A stretch of DNA of 64,000 nucleotides from Chachezhania sediminis (GCF_009765275.1 NZ_VOPH01000005.1:124001-188000), one strand, 5' to 3'. Shown: positions 8,951 to 17,515, counted from the first letter of the stretch. Program-made: numbers and translations. The notes: generated by a model from the letters alone, not told the origin.

Positions 8951-9397
8951 TCACGCCCCGCTAGGCGCCAGGACTTGCGCCAACCCGGCGATGCCGGCCT
9001 CGATCAGGTCCAGCGCACCGTCGAAATCCCGCGTGTAATACGGGTCGGGCACGGCCAAGGCGCCGCAATCCGGCGCATAATCCGTCAGGCGCGTGACCGG
9101 CGTCTTGTTCCCCGCCGGGCGCACCCGTTCCAGCCCGGCCACATTGTCGGCGTCCATGGCGACGATCAGGTCGAACCGTTCGAAATCCGCCGCCACCACC
9201 TGCCGCGCGCGCAGGTCGCCCAAGTCGATCCCCCGCGCGCCCGCGGCCCGCTGCATGGGCCCGTAGGGCGGCTCTCCCACGTGCCAGTCGCCGGTTCCGG
9301 CGCTGTCGAACGTCACACCGGGCAGCCGCGCCCGCGCGACGCCTTCGGCCGCGGGCGACCGGCAGATGTTGCCCAGGCAGACAAAGAGGACTTTCAT
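8951..9397 (-). CDS. Low-molecular-weight protein-tyrosine phosphatase
   Basis: 148 residues, the family's usual size. It has the N-terminal catalytic loop with Cys7 and Arg13 (C-LGNIC-R) followed by Ser14, and the general-acid DPYY motif at 118-121. It removes phosphate from phosphotyrosine through a cysteinyl-phosphate intermediate. In bacteria such enzymes act on tyrosine kinases of polysaccharide export or on other phosphoproteins, but no kinase or capsule genes are nearby. The start has a clear GGAGG ahead of it. It is divergent from the Sir2 gene with 50 bp between starts. The 148-bp gap before it (8803-8950) holds nothing recognisable. Confidence 0.93.
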   Translation of the reverse strand: MKVLFVCLGNICRSPAAEGVARARLPGVTFDSAGTGDWHVGEPPYGPMQRAAGARGIDLGDLRARQVVAADFERFDLIVAMDADNVAGLERVRPAGNKTPVTRLTDYAPDCGALAVPDPYYTRDFDGALDLIEAGIAGLAQVLAPSGA

Positions 9398-9447
9398 GGC
9401 CCACCTCCGAAATCTAAAGTCACCAGAGGGTAGCGGAGCGGGGTTCC

Positions 9448-10143
9448 ATGGAAAAGATCGTCATCCTGACCGGCGCCGGCATCTCGGCCGAAAGCGGCAT
9501 GGGCACCTTCCGCGACAAGGACGGATTGTGGACCCAGGTCCGGCTGGAGGACGTGGCGACCCCGGAAGGGTTCGCCCGCAACCCGGCGATGGTGCAGGAG
9601 TTCTACAACTTCCGTAGGGTCAAGGCGGCCGAGGCCAAGCCCAATGCCGCCCATGTCGCGCTGGCCCGCCTGCAGGCCCATCACGCGGGCGAAGTCGTGA
9701 TCGTCACCCAGAATGTCGATGCCCTGCACGAAGCCGGCGGCGCCGCGGGGGTCATCCACATGCACGGGCGGCTCGACAGCGCGCTCTGCGCGGGCTGTGG
9801 GCACCGCTGGCATGCCCCGGACACCATGGCGCCGGACGAGGCCTGCCCGGCCTGTGGCGGCCCGTTCGGGCGCCCGGACGTCGTCTGGTTCGGCGAGATG
9901 CCCTATCGGATGGGCGAAATCTATGACCACCTGGCCTCGGCCGACCTCTTCGTGTCGATCGGCACCTCGGGCGAGGTCTATCCGGCGGCGGGTTTCGTGC
10001 AGGAAGCCCGCGCCAACGATATCCGGACGCTGGAACTGAACCTTGAACGCTCGGCCGGGTCGCGCCTGTTCCACGAGACCCGGCTGGGACCGGCGACAGA
10101 AATCGTGCCGGCCTGGGTCGACGAACTGGTGCGCCGCAACTGA
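9448..10143 (+). CDS. cobB: Sir2-family NAD-dependent protein deacylase
   Basis: 231 residues, complete sirtuin. NAD-binding GAGISAE is at 9-15 and FRDKDGLW at 21-28, QNVD at 88-91, and catalytic His106 is in the HMHG motif. Zinc ligands are in CAGC (114-117) and CPAC. Tyr53 and Arg56 (FYNFRR) are the residues that, in class III sirtuins such as E. coli CobB and SIRT5, bind succinyl or malonyl groups, so desuccinylase as well as deacetylase activity is likely. Targets include acyl-CoA synthetases and central metabolic enzymes. GGAG precedes the ATG. It converges with the copper chaperone gene. Confidence 0.95.
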   Translation: MEKIVILTGAGISAESGMGTFRDKDGLWTQVRLEDVATPEGFARNPAMVQEFYNFRRVKAAEAKPNAAHVALARLQAHHAGEVVIVTQNVDALHEAGGAAGVIHMHGRLDSALCAGCGHRWHAPDTMAPDEACPACGGPFGRPDVVWFGEMPYRMGEIYDHLASADLFVSIGTSGEVYPAAGFVQEARANDIRTLELNLERSAGSRLFHETRLGPATEIVPAWVDELVRRN

Positions 10144-10157
10144 CGGTTCCCCGTCAG
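10140..10157. terminator. Hairpin at the 3' end of cobB
   Basis: Perfect 7-bp inverted repeat CTGACGG/CCGTCAG with a TTCC loop, overlapping the cobB stop codon. It lies in the 47-bp gap between convergent genes and could serve either strand, though no U-tract follows. Confidence 0.4.
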
Positions 10158-10190
10158 CCGTCTGGCCCCGTCACGTCCGACAGCAACCGT

Positions 10191-10643
10191 TCAGTTTTCC
10201 GGCTTGCGCTCGTTGTCGACGGGGACGTCGACCGCGATCTCTCCGGCCTTCTCGAAGACAAAGACCATGGGCACGGCGTCACCCTGCGCCAGGGGGGCGG
10301 AAAGGCCCATCAGCATGACATGGTCGCCGCCCCGCGCCAGCGCATGATCGCCGCCGGCGGGCACCGCAAAGCCGTCCTCGACCGCCATCATCTGCATGAC
10401 GCCCTGGTCGTTTTCCTTGTGGGTGTGCAGCTCGGACTTCGCGGCCGCCTGCGTGCGGACCGCGATCAGCCTGTCGTCGGTGTCGCCGGTGTTGCGCAGC
10501 ACCATGAAGGCCGCCCCGGACATCGCCGTGGGCGAGGCGACGCGGGCATAGGGATCGACGATCTCGATCACAGGATCGGCCCAGGCGGCAGTGGCAGAGA
10601 GGGCGGCAAGGGCAAGGCCGGCCATTTGATTTCGAATGTTCAT
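10191..10643 (-). CDS. Periplasmic copper chaperone PCu(A)C
   Basis: 150 residues with a Sec signal peptide (about 1-22, cleavage after AWA). It matches the PCu(A)C copper-binding signature exactly: His75-X10-Met86-X21-His108-X-Met110. These proteins hold Cu(I) in the periplasm and, often with Sco proteins, help build the CuA centre of cytochrome c oxidase, whose subunit II (ctaC) is encoded at 47.8 kb. No Sco gene is adjacent here. It lies 47 bp downstream of the small cysteine-containing protein gene at 10691-11035 and is probably co-transcribed with it. The ATG at 10643 fits the signal peptide; the longer open frame upstream overlaps the neighbour and is spurious. Confidence 0.93.
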   Translation of the reverse strand: MNIRNQMAGLALAALSATAAWADPVIEIVDPYARVASPTAMSGAAFMVLRNTGDTDDRLIAVRTQAAAKSELHTHKENDQGVMQMMAVEDGFAVPAGGDHALARGGDHVMLMGLSAPLAQGDAVPMVFVFEKAGEIAVDVPVDNERKPEN

Positions 10644-10690
10644 CGGGTGCTCCGTGTGTTGTCGGGCGTCAAGGCAGGAATGGTTCGCAA

Positions 10691-11035
10691 TCACACGGGC
10701 AACGGGGGTCCTCTTGGCAGAATATGCGGAACCGCGCGGGACGCCATGCGCACATGTGCGACCCTTTCGGAAGTCTCTTCGGACAGATGAACCAGCTCTG
10801 GAAGCAGCGGCAGTGCAACCGCAGCCAGAAGCAGCAGCGCCTTGTCCGGGCAGAAATGCGGCGGCCCGACAGGGTTGCCGTCCGCATCGACAAAGACGGC
10901 AACGGGACCGGCGCCGGAACACAGCACCATCCGCCCCGCCGGATCCGGGGCCGTGCGTGCCGCGGCCAGCCCCGCGCCGGTCAGGACCAGCAGCGCGGCA
11001 AGGCTCAGGGCCAGATATGTCCGGAAACGGCGCAT
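10691..11035 (-). CDS. Small secreted or membrane protein, DUF2946-like, copper locus
   Basis: 114 residues. An N-terminal hydrophobic segment (about 8-27) follows MRRFRTY, giving a signal peptide or membrane anchor. A second hydrophobic stretch lies at about 66-80. Cys39 (in MVLCSG), His60 and Cys62 (PPHFCPDK) and His83 are spaced as in the DUF2946-type proteins that accompany copper genes, so metal binding is plausible but not shown. It is immediately upstream of the PCu(A)C chaperone gene. The ATG at 11035 places the positively charged tip directly before the hydrophobic helix. I cannot name a function beyond the copper context. Confidence 0.7.
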   Translation of the reverse strand: MRRFRTYLALSLAALLVLTGAGLAAARTAPDPAGRMVLCSGAGPVAVFVDADGNPVGPPHFCPDKALLLLAAVALPLLPELVHLSEETSERVAHVRMASRAVPHILPRGPPLPV

Positions 11036-11078
11036 GGTGGGTCACTGGTGCCACGCGGGGCAAGGGACCCACAAGACG

Positions 11079-11103
11079 AAAACGCCCCGCCAATGGCGGG
11101 GCG
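11079..11103 (-). terminator. Rho-independent terminator of rpmB
   Basis: A 9-bp perfect stem (CGCCCCGCC at 11083-11091 with GGCGGGGCG at 11095-11103) has a 3-nt loop. On the minus strand it is followed by TTTT (11082-11079). It sits 45 bp after the rpmB stop and separates rpmB from the copper pair. Confidence 0.75.
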
Positions 11104-11147
11104 CTTGATCACGATAGTGCGGCCGGAAGATGCGGCGCGAGCGGCCC

Positions 11148-11435
11148 TCAGGCCGAGGCTTTCGCCTTTTCGATTTCTTTCTTCACCTTCAGCGCGGTGT
11201 CCGACAGTTCCGCATCCTTGGCCTTGGCCAGGAAGGCGTCCAGGCCGCCGCGGTGGTCGACGCTGCGCAGCGCATGGGCCGAAATGCGCAGCTTCACGCC
11301 ACGGCCCAGCGTTTCCGACTGCAGCGTGACATCGTTCAGGTTGGGCAGGAACCGACGCTTGGTCTTGTTGTTGGCGTGGCTCACGTTCTGCCCGCTCATC
11401 GGGCCTTTTCCGGTCAGTTCGCAACGACGCGACAT
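11148..11435 (-). CDS. rpmB: 50S ribosomal protein L28
   Basis: 95 residues. The N-terminus [12 protein letters not shown] and following [13 protein letters not shown] are the classic bacterial L28 signature, with the longer alphaproteobacterial C-terminal extension ([15 protein letters not shown] and a lysine-rich end). It is part of the large ribosomal subunit near the E site. The start at 11435 is set by the conserved [10 protein letters not shown]; an open frame 18 codons longer is not part of the family. It appears monocistronic, with its own terminator downstream. Confidence 0.97.
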   Translation of the reverse strand: MSRRCELTGKGPMSGQNVSHANNKTKRRFLPNLNDVTLQSETLGRGVKLRISAHALRSVDHRGGLDAFLAKAKDAELSDTALKVKKEIEKAKASA

Positions 11436-11573
11436 CGGTTCATCCTTCGCATTGTAAGTACGCACAGATCCCGCTGAACCCGGCGCCAAAGGTCAAGGGC
11501 GCCGCCTGTGGCCGCGCCCGGAAACTGGTCGGAGCCAGATAGGGGGAATCGCGGCCGCCGTCAAGCGCAATGG

Positions 11574-12554
11574 CTAGGACTGCTGTTCTTTCAGGAAGGC
11601 CAGCATCCGGCCCGCAGCCGCCCCCGGCAGAAGCCGCCCTTCGGCGACCTCGTCCGACAGTTCCGCCATCAACTCCCGCGCCGCTGCGGTGTCAAGCTGC
11701 GCCAGCAGCGCCTCGGTCACGTCGGTCCTGAACCAGTGCCGCGCCTGCGCCGCGCGCCGCCGGGCCCAGTGCCCCTGTTTCTTTCGCCAGGCAGCAAGGT
11801 CGGTCATCGCGGCCCAGGCCGTGTCCAACCCGATTTCCTGCATCGCCGAAACCGTCATCGCCCTGGGATAGCCATCGGGATCCTCGGCCCGCTTGCGCAG
11901 CAGGCGCAGGGCGCCGGCATAGTCGGCGCAGGTCCGGGTCGCCTGGGACTTCAACTCTCCATCAGCCTTGTTCACCAGGATCAGGTCCGCCTGTTCCATG
12001 ATGCCACGCTTGACCCCCTGCAGCTCGTCGCCGCCGGCCGGGGCCAGCAGCAGCACGAACAGGTCCGACATCTCGGCCACCATGGTTTCGGACTGGCCGA
12101 CGCCGACCGTCTCGATCAGGATCACGTCAAAGCCGGCGGCCTCGCACAGGGTCACCGCCTCGCGCGTGCGGCGGGCGACGCCACCCAGATGGGCCTGACT
12201 GGGGGACGGACGGATGAAGGCCCTGGGATCGCGGCTCAACCGTTCCATTCTGGTCTTGTCCCCCAGGATCGAACCGCCGGACCGGGCCGAGGACGGATCG
12301 ACCGCAAGCACCGCCACCTTCAGGCCCTGCCCCGTCAGCATCATGCCGAAGACCTCGATAAAGGACGACTTGCCCACGCCCGGCGTGCCGGACATCCCGA
12401 TGCGGATCGCCTCGCGCGGGTCCTGCGCCAGGGTGGCCAGCAGCGCCTCGGCCTCGGCCCGGTGATCGGCGCGGCGGCTTTCGACCAGCGTGATCGCCCG
12501 CGCCAGCGCGCGGCGTTCGCCCGCCCGGATCCGGTCTGCCAGGTCTGATGTCAT
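11574..12554 (-). CDS. meaB: Methylmalonyl-CoA mutase-associated GTPase MeaB
   Basis: 326 residues of the ArgK/MeaB G3E GTPase family. Walker A GTPGVGKS is at 56-63, with the DPSS segment in AVDPSSARSGG, ETVGVGQSE, and NKAD for guanine recognition. MeaB protects and reactivates the B12-dependent methylmalonyl-CoA mutase and gates adenosylcobalamin loading. The mutase gene is not adjacent in this window. The ATG at 12554 gives the standard N-terminus; the reading frame stays open far upstream only as an antisense shadow of hrpB. It is divergent from hrpB with 102 bp between starts. Confidence 0.93.
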   Translation of the reverse strand: MTSDLADRIRAGERRALARAITLVESRRADHRAEAEALLATLAQDPREAIRIGMSGTPGVGKSSFIEVFGMMLTGQGLKVAVLAVDPSSARSGGSILGDKTRMERLSRDPRAFIRPSPSQAHLGGVARRTREAVTLCEAAGFDVILIETVGVGQSETMVAEMSDLFVLLLAPAGGDELQGVKRGIMEQADLILVNKADGELKSQATRTCADYAGALRLLRKRAEDPDGYPRAMTVSAMQEIGLDTAWAAMTDLAAWRKKQGHWARRRAAQARHWFRTDVTEALLAQLDTAAARELMAELSDEVAEGRLLPGAAAGRMLAFLKEQQS

Positions 12555-12656
12555 GTCTCGCTTCCCCTTCGGCCCGTCGCTTGATGGACCATCCCCGCGC
12601 CGGAAGTCCAGACCCGGCCACTGGACGCAACCCCGCGCAGGCGCGATAAGGCCGCG

Positions 12657-15092
12657 ATGACCGACGCCCTGCCCATCGACGACGCATTGCCTGCGCTGCT
12701 GGAGGCCCTGCACAGCCACGGTCGTGCCGTGCTGCAGGCGCCGCCCGGGGCCGGCAAGACCACCCGCGTGCCACTGGCCATGCTGGCGGCCGGGGTGACG
12801 GACGGCCGGATCGTGATGCTGGAACCCCGCCGGCTGGCCGCCCGTGCCGCCGCCCAGCGCATGGCCGACACCCTGGGCGAAGAGGTCGGCCGTACCGTCG
12901 GCTACCGGATCCGGGGCGAGGCCAGGACCTCTCGCCAGACGCGAATCGAGGTGGTGACCGAAGGTATCCTGACCCGGATGCTGCAGACCGACCCGGACCT
13001 TCCGGGCGTCGGCGCCGTGATCTTCGACGAATTCCACGAACGGTCCCTGAACGCCGACCTTGGCCTGGCCCTGTGCCTGGAGGTCGCGGGCGCGCTTCGC
13101 GACGATCTGCAGATCCTGGTCATGTCCGCCACCCTGGATGCCGAACCGGTGGCCGACCTGATGGGCGCGCCCATCGTCACCTCCGAAGGGCGCAGCTATC
13201 CGGTCGATCTGATCTGGCGCGACCAGCCCGTGGGGCCCCGGCCCGCCCTGCTGCCCGCCCTTGCCGACACCGTCGAACGCGCCGAGGCCGAGACGCGATC
13301 CACCGGCGGTGCCATCCTTGTCTTTCTGCCCGGAGAGGGCGAGATCCGGCGCGCGACCACGCTTCTGGGGTCCCGCCTGCCCCCCGCCTGCCGGCTGCTG
13401 CCGCTCTATGGCGCCCTGCCCTTCGCGGCCCAGCAGGAAGCGTTGAAGCCGCTGGCCCGGGGCCGAAAGATCGTGCTGTCGACCTCCATCGCCGAAACCT
13501 CGCTGACGATCCCGGACGTGCGGGTCGTGGTCGATGCCGGCCAGGCACGCCGCGCGCGGTTCGATCCCGGTTCCGGCATGTCCCGGCTGGTCACCGAACG
13601 CGTCACCCGGGCCGAGGCGACCCAGCGCGCCGGTCGCGCCGGCCGGGTCGCCGCCGGCGCCTGCTATCGCCTTTGGACGAAGGGAGAGGAAGGCGCCCTG
13701 GCGGCCTTCGCCCCGCCGGAAATCACCACCGCAGATCTGACCGGTCTGGCGCTGGAACTGGCGCAATGGGGCGCCGCCGCCGGGGACCTGTCCTTTCTGA
13801 CCCCGCCCCCCGATGGCCCGATGGCAGAGGCGCGCAAGCTTCTGTTCGATCTTGGCGCGCTGGACGCAAAAGGTGCCCTGACCGCCCACGGCCGCGTGCT
13901 GGCCGAGATGCCGCTCCACCCCCGCCTTGCCCACATGCTGGCAATCGCGGGACCCGATGCCGCCCCGATTGCGGCGCTTCTGTCCGAACGCGATCCGCTG
14001 AAGGGGGCGCCGGTCGATCTGACTCTGCGGCTTCGCGCGGTACAGGGACGGTCCGGCCCGCACGAGGCCAACCGGGGTACGCTCGACCGGATCCGGGCCG
14101 AGGCCAAGCGGCTGGCCCGCCAGGCGCCGAAGACCGGGGGCGACCTTTCGGCCGCCGCGATGGCCGCCCTGGCCTATCCCGACCGGATCGGCCAACGACG
14201 CAAGGGCGATGCACCGCGCTACCTTCTCTCCGGCGGCAAGGGCGCTATCCTGCCCGATGGCGATCCGCTGGCCGGCGCGCCCTATCTTGTCGCGCTGGAT
14301 CTGGATGGCGACCAGCGCGAGGCCCGGGTCCGGCTGGCCGCCCAGATCGCCGAATCCGAGTTGCGGGCCATCTTCGCCGACCGGATTGCCTGGGTGGACA
14401 GCTGTACCTGGTCGAAGCGGCATCGCCGGGTCGAGGCACGTCAGCAGGAACGGCTGGGCACCATCGCGCTGGACGACCGGGCCTGGAAGGACGCGCCCGA
14501 GGAGGCCGTGGCCGCCGCCATGCTGGATGGCGTGCGCGATCTGGGGATCCGGCTGGATGACAAGTCGCGGCGGCTGGCGGCTAGGGTCGAACTCCTTCGT
14601 GCGGACGGTCGTGACCTGCCGGATTTTTCCGAATCCCTGCTGATGGAAGACATCGAAGCCTGGCTGACCCCGATGCTGGGCGGCGTGCGTTCGGCCGAGG
14701 ACTGGCGGTCTTTCGACCTCTACCCCGCGCTGGAGGCCCGGCTGACCTGGCCCCAGCGGCAGGATCTCGACGCCCGCGCGCCGGCCCGGTTCACCACGCC
14801 GCTAGGCCGTCAGATCGCCATCGACTATGGCGAGGAAGGACCGGAAATCGCCGTCCGCCTGCAGGAGTTGTTCGGCGTCACGACTCACCCGGCCGTCGGG
14901 GGAACGCCCCTGAAGATCACGCTTCTGTCGCCTGCCCAGCGCCCGATCCAGATCACCCGCGACCTGCCCGGCTTCTGGACCGGATCCTATGCGGACGTCC
15001 GCAAGGACATGCGCGCCAAGTATCCGCGCCATCCCTGGCCCGAAGATCCCACGGTCGCCGACCCCACCTTGCGCGCAAAACCCCGCACCTGA
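12657..15092 (+). CDS. hrpB: ATP-dependent helicase HrpB
   Basis: 811 residues, the normal length of bacterial HrpB (DEAH/RHA-type RNA helicase). Motif I APPGAGKT is at 28-35 and the motif II variant DEFH at 124-127, with motif III SATLD, motif V STSIAETSLTI and motif VI QRAGRAGR. After the two RecA domains come the helicase-associated domain and the HrpB-specific C-terminus (YPRHPWPEDP). The cellular role of HrpB is poorly defined; RNA remodelling is assumed. It is a single gene that converges with gnd, and the 67-bp gap contains copy A of the hairpin repeat described below. Confidence 0.95.
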   Translation: MTDALPIDDALPALLEALHSHGRAVLQAPPGAGKTTRVPLAMLAAGVTDGRIVMLEPRRLAARAAAQRMADTLGEEVGRTVGYRIRGEARTSRQTRIEVVTEGILTRMLQTDPDLPGVGAVIFDEFHERSLNADLGLALCLEVAGALRDDLQILVMSATLDAEPVADLMGAPIVTSEGRSYPVDLIWRDQPVGPRPALLPALADTVERAEAETRSTGGAILVFLPGEGEIRRATTLLGSRLPPACRLLPLYGALPFAAQQEALKPLARGRKIVLSTSIAETSLTIPDVRVVVDAGQARRARFDPGSGMSRLVTERVTRAEATQRAGRAGRVAAGACYRLWTKGEEGALAAFAPPEITTADLTGLALELAQWGAAAGDLSFLTPPPDGPMAEARKLLFDLGALDAKGALTAHGRVLAEMPLHPRLAHMLAIAGPDAAPIAALLSERDPLKGAPVDLTLRLRAVQGRSGPHEANRGTLDRIRAEAKRLARQAPKTGGDLSAAAMAALAYPDRIGQRRKGDAPRYLLSGGKGAILPDGDPLAGAPYLVALDLDGDQREARVRLAAQIAESELRAIFADRIAWVDSCTWSKRHRRVEARQQERLGTIALDDRAWKDAPEEAVAAAMLDGVRDLGIRLDDKSRRLAARVELLRADGRDLPDFSESLLMEDIEAWLTPMLGGVRSAEDWRSFDLYPALEARLTWPQRQDLDARAPARFTTPLGRQIAIDYGEEGPEIAVRLQELFGVTTHPAVGGTPLKITLLSPAQRPIQITRDLPGFWTGSYADVRKDMRAKYPRHPWPEDPTVADPTLRAKPRT

Positions 15093-15104
15093 CGCGCAGC
15101 CGGG

Positions 15105-15157
15105 CGCGCGGGGAGCGGCCGCCCCCCGCGTTCCGGGCGACGCGGCATGCGGCGCAA
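15105..15157. repeat. Dispersed hairpin repeat, copy A (hrpB/gnd gap)
   Basis: A GC-rich stem (CGCGGGG at 15107-15113 with CCCCGCG at 15124-15130) is followed by a tail GGGCGACGCGGCATGCGGCG and then CAA. The tail closely matches copy B at 29091-29140 and more loosely copy C at 23276-23326. It ends 2 bases before the gnd stop codon, between convergent genes. It may work as a bidirectional terminator. Confidence 0.65.
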
Positions 15158-15159
15158 CC

Positions 15160-16581
15160 CTAGCCGGTCATCTCTCCCGACGCCCAGTCCGCATGGACCG
15201 GCCCGCCGCCGTCGGTGCGTTCGAACCTGTGCGCGCCAAAGAAATCCCGTTGCGCCTGGATCAGGTTCGCCGTGCCGCGCGCCTGGCGCAGGCTGTCGTA
15301 CCATCCCAGTGCCGCCGCCAGACCCGGCACCGGCAAACCGGCCGCAACCGCCGCCCCGACCGTGGCCCGGAGGCCCGGAACCGTCTCCGCCAAGGCGATC
15401 TGCATCGCCGGCGACAGGACCAGTTCGCCTTCCGGCGCACCGGCACGGAAGGCGCCCGCGATCTCGTTCAGAAGGTCCGACCGGATGATGCAGCCGGCCC
15501 GCCAGATATCGGCGATCTGCGCCGGGTCCAGCGACCAGCCATACTCAACCGAGGCCGCGCGCAGGATGCGAAAGCCCTGCGCATGGGCCAGGATCCGCCC
15601 CGCCCTCAGCGCACCCGCCAGGACATCGGCCGAAGGGATCCTTGCTGCTGCGGCCCCGCCCGGGCTCAGCACATCCGCAGCGACCGCACGCGTCGCCGCT
15701 TCCGAGGACCAGTTACGCGCCGCCACGGCCGCCTCGATCGCGCTTGCCGACTGACCCAGATGCAGCGCCTCGATCACGGTCCAGCGGCCGGTGCCCTTCT
15801 GGCCGGCGGTGTCGCGGATCAGGTCGACCAAAGGCAGGCCGGTTTCCCGGTCTGTGGTCGCCAGGACATGCGCAGTGACTTCCACCAGGAACGAGGCAAG
15901 CGGCCCCGTCGTCCAGTCGCCGAAGAGCGCACCAATCCGCGCAGCCTCCCATCCGGCGCCATCGCGCAGCAGGCCATAGATCTCTGCGATCATGCCCATG
16001 TCAGCGTATTCTATGCCGTTGTGGACGGTCTTGACGAAATGCCCCGCGCCGTCAGGCCCCACATGGGCGACACAGGGAAAATCGCCGTATTTCGCCGCGA
16101 TCTTCTCGGCCATTGGTCGGAAGGTCCGCCAGCTGTCGTCGGACCCGCCGACCATCATCGACGGCCCGTGGCGCGCGCCCTCTTCCCCACCCGACACACC
16201 CATGCCGACGAAATGCAGCCCCTTGGCCGCCAGGGCGTCGCTGCGCCGCCGGGTATCGTGGAAATCGGCGTTGCCGCCGTCGATGATCGTGTCGCCCGGT
16301 TCCAGAAGCGGCGCCAGCTGCGCGATCATCTGGTCGACCGGATCGCCGGAGGGAATCATGAACAGGACCGTCCGCGGAACCTGAAGTCCTGCCACCAGGT
16401 CTTCCAGCCGTTCGGTGCCCCGGATCCGCTCCGCGAGCGGCCCGGCCGCGCGGATGAAGGCTGCGATCTGGTCCAGTTCGCGGTTACCGACAACGACCGA
16501 AACACCATTCTCCGCGAAATTCAGGGCCAGAGCGCGGCCCATCGTACCGATGCCATAAAGTCCGATTTCGGCCTTCTTCAT
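15160..16581 (-). CDS. gnd: 6-phosphogluconate dehydrogenase, NADP-dependent
   Basis: 473 residues, full-length decarboxylating 6PGDH of the oxidative pentose phosphate pathway (6-phosphogluconate to ribulose 5-phosphate, CO2 and NADPH). It has an N-terminal Rossmann motif GIGTMGRALALN, then NRELDQ after beta-2. The catalytic segment GPDGAGHFVKTVHNGIEY contains the active Lys and His-Asn. The C-terminal all-helical domain ends near FGAHRFERTD. A GAGGG purine run precedes the ATG. The gene is monocistronic in appearance; zwf and pgl are not in the window. Confidence 0.96.
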   Translation of the reverse strand: MKKAEIGLYGIGTMGRALALNFAENGVSVVVGNRELDQIAAFIRAAGPLAERIRGTERLEDLVAGLQVPRTVLFMIPSGDPVDQMIAQLAPLLEPGDTIIDGGNADFHDTRRRSDALAAKGLHFVGMGVSGGEEGARHGPSMMVGGSDDSWRTFRPMAEKIAAKYGDFPCVAHVGPDGAGHFVKTVHNGIEYADMGMIAEIYGLLRDGAGWEAARIGALFGDWTTGPLASFLVEVTAHVLATTDRETGLPLVDLIRDTAGQKGTGRWTVIEALHLGQSASAIEAAVAARNWSSEAATRAVAADVLSPGGAAAARIPSADVLAGALRAGRILAHAQGFRILRAASVEYGWSLDPAQIADIWRAGCIIRSDLLNEIAGAFRAGAPEGELVLSPAMQIALAETVPGLRATVGAAVAAGLPVPGLAAALGWYDSLRQARGTANLIQAQRDFFGAHRFERTDGGGPVHADWASGEMTG

Positions 16582-17017
16582 CGCGCCCTCGTTATTTTCG
16601 CCCTGTCGCGAACAGTGCTAGCAGGCAGGCGTGGCGAGGCAAAGCGGAACCGCAAGAGCAGGTTTCGAAAGGCAAAGACGGCTTTCGCGCCCGTAGACAC
16701 TCCGGCCCCCATGACACGATGCCCCAGAGTCCGAGGCCCCTTGTCCGAAGTCCCATGTCCGAATCCCGCATGTCCGAAGCCTCGACAGCGGCCCCGTGAC
16801 AGGTCCCACGCCACAGCCCCCGGGCCGGGTCACACGGGTTCAAGGCAAAGGTTCAAGGGAAGCTGGTGCCGACCAAATCGCCGGCCCGGGGCGCCATGGC
16901 GGCCCCGGGTGCCCCGACACCGGGCCGGCAGGCGCACTCGGCCCGCCGGATGGCGCCAGAAGCGGACCGAACCTGCACGGTCGCCCGCGGCCCACATGGC
17001 CGGATCGAAAGGTAGGA
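16582..17017. other. Geneless 436-bp region upstream of gnd
   Basis: This region lies between the gnd start and the stop of the MarR-type gene, both on the minus strand. It must contain the gnd promoter. It also contains the short tandem repeat at 16729-16786 and a second doublet of GGTTCAAGG near 16838-16859. Open frames on the minus strand (for example 16578-16814) overlap each other in all three frames, are arginine/glycine-rich and show no family resemblance, so I call no gene. Confidence 0.5.
16729..16786. repeat. Four imperfect 14-15-bp tandem repeats
   Basis: Four units each begin GTCCGA: GTCCGAGGCCCCTT, GTCCGAAGTCCCAT, GTCCGAATCCCGCAT, GTCCGAAGCCTCGAC, starting at 16729, 16743, 16757 and 16772. 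The last three share GTCCGAA. They lie about 150-200 bp upstream of the gnd start. Confidence 0.75.
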
Positions 17018-17515
17018 TCAGTAGATGTAACGGATCTGGTCGGTCCAGTACCGTTCGACCCGGCGCAGGGACCCGGTGATGCCGTCCATCCCGTCGATGT
17101 CGATGACGTCCCTGTCTTCCAGTCCCTGCGCGTGGCGCGCGAACAGGCCGGACACGATGTCCCGGATCTCGCGCCCGCGGGGGGTCAGCCGCACGCGGAC
17201 CGAACGGCGGTCGATCTCGCAGCGCTGGTGGTGCATATAGCCCATCTCCACCAGTTTCTTCAGGTTATAGCTGACATTGCTGCCCTGGTAATACCCGCGC
17301 GTCTTCAGTTCGCCTGCCGTCACCTCGTTGTCGCCGATGTTGAACAGAAGCAGCGCCTGGACGGCGTTGATCTCCAGCACACCCACCCGCTCGAATTCGT
17401 CCTTGATCACGTCGAGCAGCAGGCGATGCAGCCGTTCGACCAAAGCCAGCGTTTCCAGATAGCTGGTCATGAACCCGCGTTTGGCGGGGTGCCCAATCGG
17501 CATTTCGACACTCAT
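17018..17515 (-). CDS. MarR-family winged-helix regulator (LdtR-like)
   Basis: 165 residues. A MarR-type fold with a long N-terminal dimerisation helix (SYLETLALVERLHRLLLDV) is followed by a winged helix (LEINAVQALLLFNIGDNEVTAGELKTRG, SNVSYNLKKLVEMGY) and a wing (HQRCEIDRRSVRVRLTPRG). The sequence is very like the conserved alphaproteobacterial group that includes LdtR of Liberibacter, a regulator of an L,D-transpeptidase gene and of stress tolerance. An L,D-transpeptidase is encoded at 55.0 kb in this window, but that link is inference. The start at 17515 has a strong GGAGG six bases upstream. It stands alone, 67 bp downstream of sdhE. Confidence 0.85.
   Translation of the reverse strand: MSVEMPIGHPAKRGFMTSYLETLALVERLHRLLLDVIKDEFERVGVLEINAVQALLLFNIGDNEVTAGELKTRGYYQGSNVSYNLKKLVEMGYMHHQRCEIDRRSVRVRLTPRGREIRDIVSGLFARHAQGLEDRDVIDIDGMDGITGSLRRVERYWTDQIRYIY

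Noticed and set aside
11574-14423. meaB with a very long N-terminal extension
   Set aside because: The frame stays open upstream of the MeaB ATG only because it is antisense to hrpB. MeaB family length ends at 12554.
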